A stretch of 64,000 nucleotides of DNA, taken from Pocillopora verrucosa. Its lineage: Eukaryota > Cnidaria > Anthozoa > Scleractinia > Pocilloporidae. Of this stretch, positions 36,928 to 48,599 are shown piece after piece; position 1 is the stretch's first letter, and every line of letters starts with the position of its first letter. A model generated the notes under the pieces. It was not told the DNA's origin and searched no databases. It saw only the letters and a program-made list of their open reading frames with translations. The translations under genes and the position numbers were made by a program. Location of the stretch: assembly GCF_036669915.1 (NCBI RefSeq), contig NC_089320.1:7205440-7269439 (forward strand). Reading direction: 5' to 3'.

Positions 36928-37893
36928 TCACATTGTGAAATGCCGCTTCCTCGTAAAAGAAGACGACCTTTCAGAGCTTTTTGTCAAAGGAACCAGACAG
37001 GATATAAGTTTTTGGAATCTCGGATCCTTTCCAATTTTTGCGTCTCTTTCTTTATTTTTTCTGCGATAAATTTTGGGTAATATTCCATGACGTTCCTTAA
37101 TTGGATCTACAGTATCTGTGCTGGTTTCAACTTTGACATCGCAGCTAAATCTCTTGAGCGGTGGCAGTATGGTTCGTTGGCCTGTAGGTTTGCAAATAAT
37201 GCCGGGCGAGCCGTATGCTGCCTTTTCCGAATCCCTCAACTTTGCGCTGCATTGTACTTTCCTTAGTCTGTCCTCTCTGGCCATATTGTCTTTTCTAAAC
37301 TTTAAATACGATCGAAGAGTATCATGTTGTGGCGAGTCGAATAGCTGTGGCCGGCGTGCTAGCAATGCCTTCGTAAAGTCCTCTGTAGTACTCTGTGTAT
37401 CTGACCCTTCTTTGTGGTCATCGGTGGTCTGTTTTTGATCAAGATCACCAAACCCTGCCGCAGTTTGTGAGGCTTGCTTATCTCCGGTGTTGTTTTCTTC
37501 TTTACCTCTGTTTACGTTTAACAACTGCTGACTACTCTGTCTCTTTTTCAGATGCCTAGGAAGAAAGATATCGTCGTGGTCATCGGAGTCTTTATGTTGA
37601 GTGAAGTCAACAGCGTGAGAATCAAACACTTCAACTTTCTTTTGCTGTTGCCATTCGAAAGCAAATTTAGCTGCAAGTTGGTGCGACTCTGGCTCGCTTA
37701 TTTTCCGGGATAGATTTCTTCCTGCATTGGAAAGTTTGTGCTTTCTTTCCAATATTTCCTGATTTTTCTGCTTGTGTTTTTCATCAATGGTTGGCTGGGG
37801 AACATGTTTTTCAGTGGTTGTACTGCATTTGGGGCATTTCACATGTTTATCGCTGTCGCAATTTGAGTCTGCCACTCCAACAGAACCTTCCAT
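36928..37893 (-). CDS. Hypothetical protein with CxxC and DPRFQ-LIS motif (321 aa)
   Basis: Single open frame from an ATG in good context (gccATGG) to TGA. There is a C-P-K-C pair at about 20-23. The middle is mostly low-complexity, hydrophilic and probably disordered. Near the C-terminus (290-300) it has DPRFQKLISCL, preceded by a basic run and, about 50 residues earlier, L-P-P-L. The 178-aa protein at 33090 has the same arrangement (L-P-P-I, basic run, DPRFQ), so they are probably paralogues. No signal peptide or membrane segment. Function unknown. Confidence 0.55.
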   Translation of the reverse strand: MEGSVGVADSNCDSDKHVKCPKCSTTTEKHVPQPTIDEKHKQKNQEILERKHKLSNAGRNLSRKISEPESHQLAAKFAFEWQQQKKVEVFDSHAVDFTQHKDSDDHDDIFLPRHLKKRQSSQQLLNVNRGKEENNTGDKQASQTAAGFGDLDQKQTTDDHKEGSDTQSTTEDFTKALLARRPQLFDSPQHDTLRSYLKFRKDNMAREDRLRKVQCSAKLRDSEKAAYGSPGIICKPTGQRTILPPLKRFSCDVKVETSTDTVDPIKERHGILPKIYRRKNKERDAKIGKDPRFQKLISCLVPLTKSSERSSSFTRKRHFTM

Positions 37894-37899
37894 GGCGCA

Positions 37900-39404
37900 A
37901 ACTAAGTCTTTTTAAAAAAGCAATTGGTTCCTAAGCAATAGTAAAGGTCGGCTCACATAAGCTCAGAAATCTTCATAATAATTGGTTGGGCATTCTGGAA
38001 AACGCCGCCTTTTTGGAAATCGGTATTGCAATTTACGTTTCATTTAACATAACAAAAGGTACGGCTTCCTTTGTTTGTGTGTACAAATTAGTGCTTTTGC
38101 CGCCAAGCAACTCAGACTACCACATGAAAACAAAGCTAAGAGTGTTAGGCTTGTTTACGATTACTTCATTTCATTTCTTATTTGCTTATGACCCGTTGAA
38201 AATAAATACTCCGTGCACATCGTCGGTCGTTAGCGAGAAGGGTCCATTGTTTAAATCAAAACTCAAGTCTCGGTAATTCTTTTTTGCGAATGCACACTGC
38301 TCTTGGGGTAAATGATAAAAGTCAAATAATATTCAGCCAAGTGCTCACAGTTAACGCTTAAATCTTGTTCATCGACAGAGTTCTTTGCCGGGTGGATCAA
38401 TTTTTCACGCTCTCGTTTTTTCGATGTAATTTAATGGCCTTTTCATGCGCAAACGGATTATGGATTTTTCAACTGATTTCCTGTGATACATTCCTCCAAC
38501 AAAAAAATTTTTATTAGCCAATAAAAACTTAAGCTTGCCATGAAATTATTTCTTTTAACTTTGATTGATATGTGAAGTTCTGTTATCAAATTACCCCCTA
38601 GTTCTGTGGCATTAAGTATCAAATAGGATATTTGGATTTTTTTCTTCACGATTCATGTTTTAAAATTCCTGAGTCGCGTCGTTCAAAGCACGATTATCAA
38701 ACCGGAGGTTAGCCCTAGCAACAATTTTTAATTAGTTTTGTAGCTTTGTAGACATTTTTAATTGTTTTATTTTTTTCCTCCAGTTTCCTTGACGCTTAGA
38801 TAAAACCTCTCAAAACGTAACCCCAATAAACGCTTTATTTCAAGAGAAATCATGAACAACTTAAACTTTTAATCCAGGATTATTGCTAACCGCCTTTCAA
38901 ACAACCGAGCCCTCCAAACAGAAATCGAAAAGCCCTGACTTAGACCTCAATCAATAAGATAATCTTTTTGTCTGTAAACTGACCTCAATCCGAGCCAACA
39001 AGAAATGTTGGTTTCCATTGGATAAGGTCGCTGCATTAGTTAAAATATTCTTCACTGCTTGGTGCTCCAGCTTGGTTTAGTTCGCTGTCATTAGTTGAGT
39101 TCTGTGCTGCAATGGTCACACACAAATAACTAAGAGCAAACTCTTGAATTTCATAGCCCAGTTGAAGCTTGTCTTGATAATTCGACCCTCTTTCGTATTT
39201 TTTGTCACTAAACTTGGTCAAAATCTTTTGCTTCGGCTAAAATATTTCGCAGTGTTTTACTCATGCATACAGCACTCTTTTTCCTCAGTAAACGGTTGTG
39301 GTGATCTTTTTAATTGTTATTCTGGTACGAAATCATGGGTTCTACATTTGCATCCAATAATCAACTCAGCTTTTCAAGGATTCGATGGCTCTTGATTGGC
39401 GGAC
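37900..39404. other. Intergenic, no gene seen
   Basis: Short ORFs only, none with recognisable features. This is probably the 5' flank of the 321-aa gene and the 3' flank of the next minus-strand gene. Confidence 0.35.
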
Positions 39405-40157
39405 CTAGCCCATAGCCAAGACACAAAGATTTCGCACCTCGGGCGATAAATCACGTATGTACCTAACATTTGGAGTTGGAGGAGGAGCAATACCAACATC
39501 GTACACCTTTTTATTTTTCTGGCGAGTAGTTGTCTTTTTCTGTGGAGTAATTTTGATCACATCTGGAAGAATGAATGATGGCGAACGAGTATATATCGGT
39601 TCGTTAAATTCCACAAAAGACTGAGCTTTCTTGAATCGTTGAAAAGGAGTAAAACTTGTTGCATTTTTATAGGTCTGTTGATATTCCCTGTTATTGCTTT
39701 TCCACGGACTGCTGGTCGTTAATTGCTCACGCATGTCTTCTTTATGGTCTTCATCGCCTGTAATGGCTGGAAAAGTTCTTCTTTTGAGCTTTATTCTGTT
39801 AAAAGAAATTGTCTTCTCGTGACGACCATCCAGCGCCTTGTTGCAGGAGTAGCAAAGAGATGGTAATTTGTCCTGTGAAGACAATTTAGCTCTAAGTAGA
39901 TCATGGGAGACGCAATTCCTGAAATAAGGCGACAGCTTACTCAGCAGATGATCATTGTGTTGCTTTCTGTAGGGTGATACTAACGCAGCTTTTCTGTGTT
40001 CCTTTTGATCGAAGGCTGTCTGCAATTCAGTACCTTTAAAATTACACGGGATTAAAATTCTTAGGAGATTTTTTGATTTTGTCTCCAAGATATTGTGTGG
40101 ATTTTGTTCGAACCTTGAATTTACTTGAGCGATGGACGACCTTTCCGCTTTCAACAT
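39405..40157 (-). CDS. Hypothetical basic protein (250 aa)
   Basis: Open frame on the minus strand. The first ATG is at 40157, giving 250 aa; the frame is open 12 codons further upstream. It is hydrophilic and basic, with one C-Y-S-C pair and a Pro-rich run (IAPPPTPNVRYIRDL) near the end. It lacks the DPRFQ-LIS motif of its neighbours, so paralogy is not shown. The codon pattern and length suggest a real gene, possibly with an upstream exon. Function unknown. Confidence 0.45.
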   Translation of the reverse strand: MLKAERSSIAQVNSRFEQNPHNILETKSKNLLRILIPCNFKGTELQTAFDQKEHRKAALVSPYRKQHNDHLLSKLSPYFRNCVSHDLLRAKLSSQDKLPSLCYSCNKALDGRHEKTISFNRIKLKRRTFPAITGDEDHKEDMREQLTTSSPWKSNNREYQQTYKNATSFTPFQRFKKAQSFVEFNEPIYTRSPSFILPDVIKITPQKKTTTRQKNKKVYDVGIAPPPTPNVRYIRDLSPEVRNLCVLAMG

Positions 40158-40860
40158 CTGGGCGCGAAGAGACGTAAGTCTGTCGTTAAGCAAGGTACTA
40201 GGTTCTTCAGATAACTTTCATAAGCAATTTACCCTTATGACACGATTTCACGTATGCAGAATAGGAAATTTCCATAATTTTTTAAAACCTCTGTTTACAT
40301 TAAGCCTTTAGCCAATCGCATACTTCACAGAAACCTACTGGGACTAATTTAAAATAGACTTGAACCGCTCTAGTTAATTATTTTGTTTATCAATGATTTT
40401 AGTGACAAAGCAGCTGTCCCTTTACAATCAATGTATTAAATTTCGGCCCTTGATGATATCTTTGGGTTCAAGTTTAGTAGCGTTCATACGCGTGATTTTT
40501 ATGTTCCATTTGTGGGTCAGGCAGTTGTCCTATCAAATGTTCTCGCTTTTGCACAGACCTTTCCATATCTGCGCATTTAAAAAGATACATGCTGATGTAT
40601 GCGTGGTCTTCTGAGCGGACAGCAATGTCACCCACACGACTATGTAAAGGAAAATGGCTCCTTTGTTCTACTAACCTGACAAATGAACGAGCAAAATCTT
40701 AAGATTGATTTTCAATTGAAGTGTTATGACAAATCTATACATGTAACTATGAGAATTGATGGTCAAAGAAAATGACCATTTTCTGCAGCCATGAAGGGGG
40801 TAAGTTTTCAAAGAAAAAAAAAAAAATTTTTAACCCATCAAGCCGAAAAAAATTGGTTGT

Positions 40861-40900
40861 ACGACCGTGCGACCGTACGACCGTACGACCGTATGACCGT
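40861..40900. repeat. 8-bp tandem repeat (cgaccgta)5
   Basis: Five consecutive 8-bp units, three differing from consensus by one base. It follows a poly-A run at about 40816-40828 and lies in an otherwise gene-free stretch (40.2-41.68 kb). Confidence 0.8.
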
Positions 40901-41680
40901 CTGTGGCCACTATCTTAGCCATTACGTAATGGAAGGGCGAGGGAGAAGGTAATGCGCAGGCACGATTGCGTGCGTAACTTGGATACCCCATTAGTGTGCG
41001 CCAAGAGACATAGCCAGATGACGATAAAGTGCGCATACTCGAACGTCGAGCTACAGTGTAGTGTAATGCGGGCACACGGTTAGGCATTAGGTTTTTTTAC
41101 CCATCGTCGTTTGATACTAGCTTCAGTTTTTAATTCAACTGATCACGTTACGGTTAAACATTGACTCTGGCATTCATCGCCTAAAAACTCTTACGCCAGT
41201 TCATCGCTCGAATAATATTGCATAGTGTTCGTATTCTTCAAGTTATTTCTTGTCCTTTCGTTTGAAAGTTTAATACAGTCGTGGTGTAATGGGAAAAGAA
41301 GTTATTTTACGTATTTTGTTTTTCCTAGAAAGTTTTCAAATGATGTCGAACGGCGAGCGCAAGTTCCTATTTTTTTTTCTCTTCAGTTAATTATCGCAGG
41401 ATTTACTCTATTCATTCGAAAAATTTGCGCTTTGCCGAAGATGTGCTGTTTTACCCTAAGAACGAAGTAATGGCCTTTCCCAAAATTAAAATAAAATGGG
41501 ATTGAGTCAGCGATGTTTATGTTTACATCTGAGAATCAAATTACGGACCGCAACTGTGTGTGGTGCAAACAAACTCACGGGTAAAACGGAGATGGTTCTA
41601 CAGCGGAATGAGTAAATTTAACCGTTTGGTTGTCGTACTTTTCAGCGCTATGTTTTCATGCTTTCTACTCGATTCGTTCG

Positions 41681-41803
41681 TGTTACAATATGCACGTGAT
41701 TACATGCACCATCAATGTTTAACTAGACTGAGATCGAGTTACATCTGTATTGTCTTACAACGCTGTATGCTACGGAATGGTTGATTAAACGGATCTTGAA
41801 ACA
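41681..41803 (+). repeat. 5' LTR of the Gypsy element
   Basis: Matches 44342-44464 along its whole length except one base (aatgg against aatag). Short for a Gypsy LTR. Confidence 0.92.
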
Positions 41804-42181
41804 TGGTGGCAGCGAAATAGGATAACGAATCTTCTGCCTACCACTTACGGAGTCGAAAACAGTTGAAATCATCTTGGTGTAGAGATGTCCGACTCAGAAA
41901 CAGCGCCAGACAGTAGCACACCTGGGAGTTGTGCAACACCCGCCTTTTGGCGCGATGGCCGGGATAATGCCTCCTGGAAAACTAGTTATGACTAGGTATG
42001 TGGCGGACAACTGGAAAGTATGAAAACGAATGTGGGGCAACCACATGGTCATTGCTCAACTCGAGCTGAAACCGCCGGCGTACAAAGTCCCATTGTTTCT
42101 CCACTGTATCGGTGTTGATGCGTTAAAGATTTTTAACAGCTTCCAATATTCGACAATCCAGACGATAGACATGACCTAGCA

Positions 42182-42742
42182 ATGATAATACAAAAGTTCG
42201 ACGAATTCACCATCGGCGAACTGAACGAAACCTTTGAAAGGTACACTTTGAACTCCAGAAATCAACAGGAAAACGAAAGCATTGATGCTTATGTCACCGC
42301 CCTTCGCACACTAGCGAAAACATGTAATTTTTGTGACTGCATGCGTGATTCGATCATTCGCGACAGGGTCGTCCTGGGCATTTAAGATCACCGCACTCGC
42401 AAACAGCTTCTACAAGAACGGAGTCTCACCCTGGCGAAGTGTATCGATCTTTGCAAGAGTCCTGAGGCAACAAATTTGCAATTGAAAACGATCTCGGGCG
42501 CCCAGAACGAAGATGTTCACGCTGTGCAAGATAAATACCTGCCTTCAAGCCGCCGTGATGACAAGTCTAAAAAAAGCCGCGCGGGGAAGACGAAGACCTG
42601 TAAATTTTGTAGCAAAGCACATCCTTTCGAAAAAGGAAAGTGTCTAGCGTGGGGCGGGAAAAAGTCCGAAGTGCGGTGGCAGAAATCACTTCGCAACAAC
42701 CTGCGCCACTCCGACCAGAAAAGTGTACAACTTGAGAGATGA
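42182..42742 (+). pseudogene. Gypsy gag with zinc knuckle, interrupted
   Basis: One frame runs through 42182-42742 with an in-frame TAA at about 42383. Gag features: F-E-R-Y-T-L-N-S-R-N-Q, ESIDAYVTALRTLA, CDCMRDSIIRDRVVLGI, and a zinc knuckle CKFCSKAHPFEKGKC near the end. Upstream sequence (41880-42180) is gag-like in other frames and is also broken. Confidence 0.8.
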
Positions 42743-42779
42743 ATCCATCCGATGACAGCGACATGGAATACGTTATCTG

Positions 42780-44053
42780 CCCATATCTGACCAACGTTTA
42801 GACGAAATAAGAGCAGAGACCCGGAAGGACCAGTGTCTGCGTGAGTTGTCAGGTACTATTCTCGTAGGATGGCCTGAGAAGAAGGAGTATGCTCCAGCAC
42901 TGACACGCCCTTACTTCAGCGTACGCGACGAACTGACCGTACAAGATGGGCTGGTTTTCAAAGGGAATTCCTTCGTGATACCAAAGAGCCTTCGCGCAGA
43001 TATGAAGCTGAAGATTCACTCGTCCCACCATGGAATAGAGGCGTGTCTGAGGCGTGCCTGTGAATGTATCACTGGCGAGGCATGTCTGCGGAAATGAAGC
43101 ACCATATCTCCGCCTGTGAAATATGTAGAGAATTCGACAGCACCACATACCCAAAGGAGACACTAATGTCCCACGAGGTCCCATCCCGTTCTTGGGAGAA
43201 GATCGCCACAGACGTCTTTACTCTTGATGGCAAGTACTACCTGGTCACCATAGACTACTAAAGCAATTTCTGGGAGGTGGACAGGTTGCCGAACACTAAA
43301 GCCAGCACCACCATTCTGAAGCTAAAGAGTCACTTTGCTCGCTACGGTATACTTGATCAAGTGATCAGTGACAATGGGCCACAGTTTACAGCTGACGAAT
43401 TCGCTGAATTCTCCAGAAAATGGGATTTTGAGCACTTTACCAGTAGCCCTGGAAATAGCAAAGCCAATGGCAAGGCCGAGTCTGGGGTGAAGACAGTCAA
43501 GCGTATTCTGAAGAAATCAATCAGGGCTGGAACCGACCCATACCTCGCCGTACTCGACTATTGAAACACGCCGACACAAGGGATGACGACCAGCCCAGCA
43601 CAACGTCTGATGAGCCGAAGGACCAAAACACTCCTTCTTACCACTCAGAGCCTACTACTACCCAGGACCATAAACCTGGAAGTGGAAAAGAAAGAGCTGC
43701 GACAGCGCCAGCAGGCCCAAGCCAAGTACTACAACCGGTCCGCAAAGGATCTACCCAGTTTGTCTGAAGGCGATGTTGTTAGAATGAAGCCATTCAAACT
43801 TGACGACAAGTCTTGGCGCAAGGCCAAAGTCACTGCAAGACTCGATGAGCGATCATACACCGTTGAGACGGACAACGGAGCAGTCTACCGCAGAAACCGA
43901 CAGCACCTGCGGAAAACGTCTGAACCACCAGTTGAACCCACCATCACAGCGCCAGAACCGGATATGGCCAGCGCAGATGAACAGGCGACCACAACCGCAG
44001 CGTCTACCCTGACCAGAGCAATGCTCCTCATGAGCCACACCCTGAAGAGGTGA
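42780..44053 (+). pseudogene. Gypsy integrase remnant, frameshifted
   Basis: The order is: linker after RNase H, H2C2 zinc finger (H-x-G-I-E-A-C-L-R-R, H-H-I-S-A-C-E-I-C), integrase core with D in A-T-D-V-F, D in ISDNGPQF and E in GKAESGVK, then a basic C-terminal segment. A single-base frameshift lies near 43070 and stops at about 43261 and 43564. It resembles the K02A2.6-like Gypsy polyproteins of metazoans. Confidence 0.85.
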
Positions 44054-44341
44054 CTGTCCCGGAACAATGTCGGAGTTCAGAGCGAGTCAGGAGGAGCCCA
44101 GCATACCTCGAGGACTATATCCGTGACCAGACTCGTGACTTTAAATCCTTCGTTGCGGTTGTCATGGGGTTCAGTGTTCTCGTTTACCGATCCTCTCATG
44201 TCGAACTCACCAACTGATAGATTTTTTCCTATGGCATTGATTCTGAACTGAACTGACATTGACACTTTTATTAGTTAATTTTTTCTTTCTTTCTTTCTTT
44301 TTCTCTTTTTTCAAGCTTTTCTTTCACAAAAAAAAGGAGGA

Positions 44342-44464
44342 TGTTACAATATGCACGTGATTACATGCACCATCAATGTTTAACTAGACTGAGATCGAGT
44401 TACATCTGTATTGTCTTACAACGCTGTATGCTACGGAATAGTTGATTAAACGGATCTTGAAACA
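44342..44464 (+). repeat. 3' LTR of the Gypsy element
   Basis: Copy of 41681-41803 with one difference, preceded by the polypurine tract. Confidence 0.92.
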
Positions 44465-44762
44465 GTTCAAACTTCAGGAAATGGTTTGTGTCACAAAACA
44501 TAGAGCCACTTTCTCTTCGCTCAACATTTCGAGGCGTTATGATGAACATGCTTACGATACGATATTTTTTTACTTATGCTGGAAACTGAAGAATTTATCT
44601 CTAAAATTGGTGGCATCACATTTTGCAAGAAGTGTCCGAGCTGTGATCGTGCAATTAAACGGGGTTCTGGCAATTTGACATCACAAGCGCGCTGGTAAGC
44701 ACATGGTTCGCGTAAATAATTGTTGTTTACAGTTTTCGAATTCAAGAGCAGTTTTTGAGAGT

Positions 44763-45012
44763 CTGTTTCTGTAACCTCCCAGGATATTTTCTGTTAAATT
44801 CATTGAGGTTTAGTCTCGGAATTTCATAAGCGATTATGAATGATAGATTCGTATCGGCACCATAATTTAGGGAAATTTTGTCCACATATTAACAGTTTAC
44901 AATTCGCGAACCGTTTCTGTAACCTGCTTGGATATTCTCTCTTGGAGTAATTGAGTCACACCCTCGGAATTTCATAAGTAATTAAGAACGACAAATCCGT
45001 ATATATAGCACA
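44763..45012. repeat. Diverged direct repeat, period about 163 bp
   Basis: 44763-44851 and 44926-45012 share gtttctgtaacct, ggatatt, tcggaatttcataag and the following tract in the same order. The rest of 44.46-46.0 kb holds no gene I can support. Confidence 0.6.
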
Positions 45013-46004
45013 AGTGAAGCATATTTTAAACTTTCATACGATTGTAGGAAACTATACTTAATAATCTCTCGATAAATTGGTCTGACATAACTCGCTGATT
45101 ATTTTATTATTTTGTAGCCCCAAAAGCCCGGCTTGTGACTCTGGAGGTACTGAACTTGATATATTTGATACACAAGGCACCCTTCAAGTAGGAAGGTTGG
45201 AATGAAATTGCTTTTATGATCATATATTGCACTCGGTTAACATATGTAGATAATTACTTAAAAAATACCTATTATAGCTGTATTCAGAAGCATAGACATG
45301 TAGGGAATATGCTTCTGCTTTATTTTATTGAAAGGGGTTTCTTTTTATGTAACATGTATCCATCCTTTAATTTCCTGCTTAACCTGCCTGCAAATAATTA
45401 AATTTTATGTTTGAATTCAAGATAAAACAGAAGTCTTGAAGAGTCCTCATTCCAGATGGAATTCAGGTGAGAGCATCAGTAAACAAGTTAAATTCATATG
45501 CTTCTCCTGAGTCTTTAATTTTATTGCCCTGGTTTTTTTCAGAAACCCTGTTTTATATCTCTGTGTGACAGCGAATGATTAAAACCTCAGTGAAGAGATA
45601 TGCTATGTTTTAGTAGTTTTTTAAATTCCATCTTTTTTTTTTGGCATTTATTATTTCAAAATTCATAAATGGCATTCCCTTTTCATCCTTGTAAAGAGAT
45701 ATTGCGCATTTCTTTAACTAAAACATGAAGTCAACTTAATTTCAACTAGACCCTGTGAGCAGGGTAACTGGGATACCTGGATGGTACTGGATCTTTGGAA
45801 TCAAGTGTAGTGATACTACGAGTGTCAGACTATTATACTGAAATAGTAAGCTCAAGTCTGGCCATGGGCATGCACCAAGCTTCAAAACATAAGCACGCTA
45901 TGCATGCAAGAGTTATTTTTTGAAGGGTGGGTGGATTACTTGAAACATTGTAAGTGGTCTACATTCTTACAAAAGGAAAGAAGAGTATTAACGCGGAAAA
46001 GAAC

Positions 46005-48564
46005 GAAAATGTCGAAGAAGTTCGAAGAACACTGAAGGATGCCAAGCGATACCTGAAGACAGAGTATGGGGTGCACTGTTAGAAAGATGGTAGTCCTTGC
46101 CCTGACCATTGTGTGTGTTTTTCTTTAAGTGATCCTCAAAACCCCGTGTTTCAAGGAAGTTGTTCCCATGAACATCAAGTTAGCTGTGATAGTTGCGAAA
46201 GTTTGAAATCCGTGATTCAGGCAATTGGAAAAGAAATTGAATCTCCTTCGAAAACTTTTGACAACATAGAGAAGAAAGAGGACCTGAAACACGACCATGA
46301 TGAAGCCAGAGAGGCAATTTTTCAATGGAAGGCGCATATCATCAGGACTAAGAACCCGGAGAGAGCAAAACAGAATTTGCTCATGTCCCTCCAAACGAAT
46401 GCCTCCCTTATTGTCACGGACTGGGCCATGAAGTTCATCCAACTGAAATACAGAGAAAGGCAGTCTGAGTGGTTCGGAAAGAGAGGAATAAATTGGCATG
46501 TTAGTTCAGTTATTACGAGGAATGCAGAGGACAACGGCCTTGAGATTATGTCATATGTTCATCTATTCGAAAGCTGTGCCCAAGACTGGCATACGGTTTG
46601 CGCAATTCTGGAAAACCTTCTCGGCAACATCAAACAGATCAAGCCTACCGTAAACGAGGTATTTTTGCGATCAGATGGCGCAGGCTGTTACCACAACAAT
46701 AATCTAATTGCAGCTGCCTCTAACGTTGGCACAAGCGTTGGAATCAAGGTGATGAGGTAAGTTGAAAATGCTTTTTAGATTACAACACGAACACATTCTT
46801 CAAAGTTGCATGCGCCTTCCAAAAGCATGCGAACTCTTGGCTTGATCGACTTCAGAACTTAACTTTCATGCTGTTTCTGTTCATTATAGTAAGTGGTATC
46901 TCAGAGCCGAGACAAACAAAATAGATCAAAATCTTTTGATAATATACTGCAGGAATGTAATTATCCTCTGAACCCTTGAAACATCGTATACTGTCGAACC
47001 CCTGTTTAAAAGCGAATTAAAACGCATTTTTGTTAAACCGCAGTAGTTTACGTATAATTGCTCTATGCAAAGTACAAGTAGCGAATGAATGCTTACCTTT
47101 CTCAAAGGGCATCCTGGGAGAATTCAAGTAGGTTTGTCTATTTACCGTGTTGTCCTTTTGTTGCCTCTTCTTTAGAATCGTTATAAGTATAATTTTCATT
47201 TTAACATTTTCATGATGGACAGAATGTGCTGGTAGAGGCAGGAACATACACTGAACTTACGTAGCAACATCTGTATTAGTATGACAGGTATTGATAGATC
47301 AGTTATTCTAACTGAGACACTTCCTTTCCTTATTCTAAAGGTATGATTTTTCTGAACCTCAATCTGGCAAGGATGTTTGCGATCGCATCATCAGTCCAAT
47401 GAAAGGGGTAATTCGTAGATACTGCAATGAAGGCCATAACATTTTGACAGCTGCTGACATGCACGAGGCATTGAAAGTGAGACAAGTGAAGGGGTCATCA
47501 GCTGCTGTTTGCGAGATTGATAGTAACAGAAAAGAAGTAAAAATTAAGCGCCTGAATAATTTCAGCTTTTTTCACAATTTTGCTTATGAAAAGGACGGTC
47601 GTCGTCTCTCAAAAGCCTATGGGGTCGGAAAGGGCAAATTAATACCATGGTCAGACCTTATCCTTGAGAAGCATGGCCCTGTTGTGTTAAGGGAAGTTGG
47701 GAATCATGGTTTCTTTGTCATAGCACCACGAGCCATAAAACAGAATCGCAATCTCAGCCAGATTTCGAGCGATAATAAAGACATGCTGTTTCACTGCCCA
47801 GAACAAGGATGCTGCTCTGAGTTAACTTCTTCAGAAGAACTCCAAGATCATGTGCATCTCGGGAAGCACAGCGAGATAGAAGCTTCAGAGAGCCTTTACG
47901 AAAGCCTTAGACGTGACTGGGCCATGAAATTTTCCTCCCTAACGCTTGAATCAAAGATAGCAACACTCGAAGTAACGGGCAAAGTTAAAAGTGAAGTGTG
48001 CAAGATGGGCTGGGCTCTTCAGAAAACGCGAGGCAGTGGAACAAGGTTCACGGAGAAAGTGAAAGGGTATCTTTCAAGCAGGTTTCAAACCGGTGAAAGA
48101 ACAGGCAGAAAAGCCGATCCGCGCAAGTTGCAGCAGAAATGAGAAAGGCCAGAGAGGCAGATGGTGCGATAAAATTCATCAGAAGTGAGTGGCCAACGAA
48201 GAACCAGGTTCAAAGCTACTTTTCGAGGCTTTCTGCTACGAAACGAAGAAGAGCCGCAAAAGATCAAGAGCAGGATGCAAACGACGAAGAAGACGACGAA
48301 AGCGCTTACCTAGAACACAGAGTAAGGACAAAGGAGGTAGCAGATGTTATTTCCGAAATCGAACTTACTCATCCAATATTATTTGATGGACACAATATTT
48401 GCGATCATGTTAACCACGACACGTTAAGGAAGTTTAAAGTCACCACGCTGAGGGAAATGTGTGCTTTTTTTGAAATTGCTTTCAAAGCCAGAGATTTAAA
48501 GGCCACCTTACTCAAGAAACTAAATGACATGGTGACAGAATGCACATGTTTCCAGGAAATTTAG
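46005..48564 (+). pseudogene. Disrupted uncharacterised gene: possible DDE-type core, C2H2 finger, SAP-like C-terminus
   Basis: Two exons joined by an in-phase GT-AG intron (exon end 46756, next exon 47341). Exon 1 has Cys/His pairs (S-C-S-H-E-H, C-D-S-C), then TDWAMKFIQLKYRE, W-F-G-K-R-G-I-N-W-H and LRSDGAGCYH. Exon 2 opens YDFSEPQSGKDVCDR and later has a C2H2-like finger in C-P-E-Q-G-C to H-L-G-K-H. The C-terminus (LREMCAFFEIAFKARDLKATLL) looks SAP-like. D, D and E in conserved positions would fit an RNase H-fold transposase, but this is inference. There are two lesions: an in-frame TAG at 46080-46082 inside a conserved-looking run, and a single-base frameshift at about 48125. I recall related uncharacterised multi-copy proteins in cnidarians. 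Confidence 0.6.
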
Positions 48565-48599
48565 GAAGGCTATTCCTAACTCTGTGCTTCATTTCATTT

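Larger units (their letters stand above)
41681..44464 (+). mobile_element. Defective Ty3/Gypsy LTR retrotransposon lacking RT
   Basis: Two 123-bp LTRs (41681-41803 and 44342-44464), each starting TG and ending CA, differ at one visible base. Next to the 5' LTR is a primer-binding-site-like TGGTGGCAGCG (41804-41814). Just before the 3' LTR is a polypurine tract, aaaaaaaaggagga (about 44328-44341). The flanks gttcg and gttca form a near 5-bp target duplication. Inside are gag and integrase remnants in the order expected for Ty3/Gypsy, but protease, reverse transcriptase and RNase H are deleted. The coding parts carry stops and a frameshift, so any mobility would need proteins from another element. 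Confidence 0.9.

Noticed and set aside
40830..41087. 85-aa ORF over the (cgaccgta) repeat
   Set aside because: The frame is kept open by the tandem repeat itself and the translation is repeat-derived.
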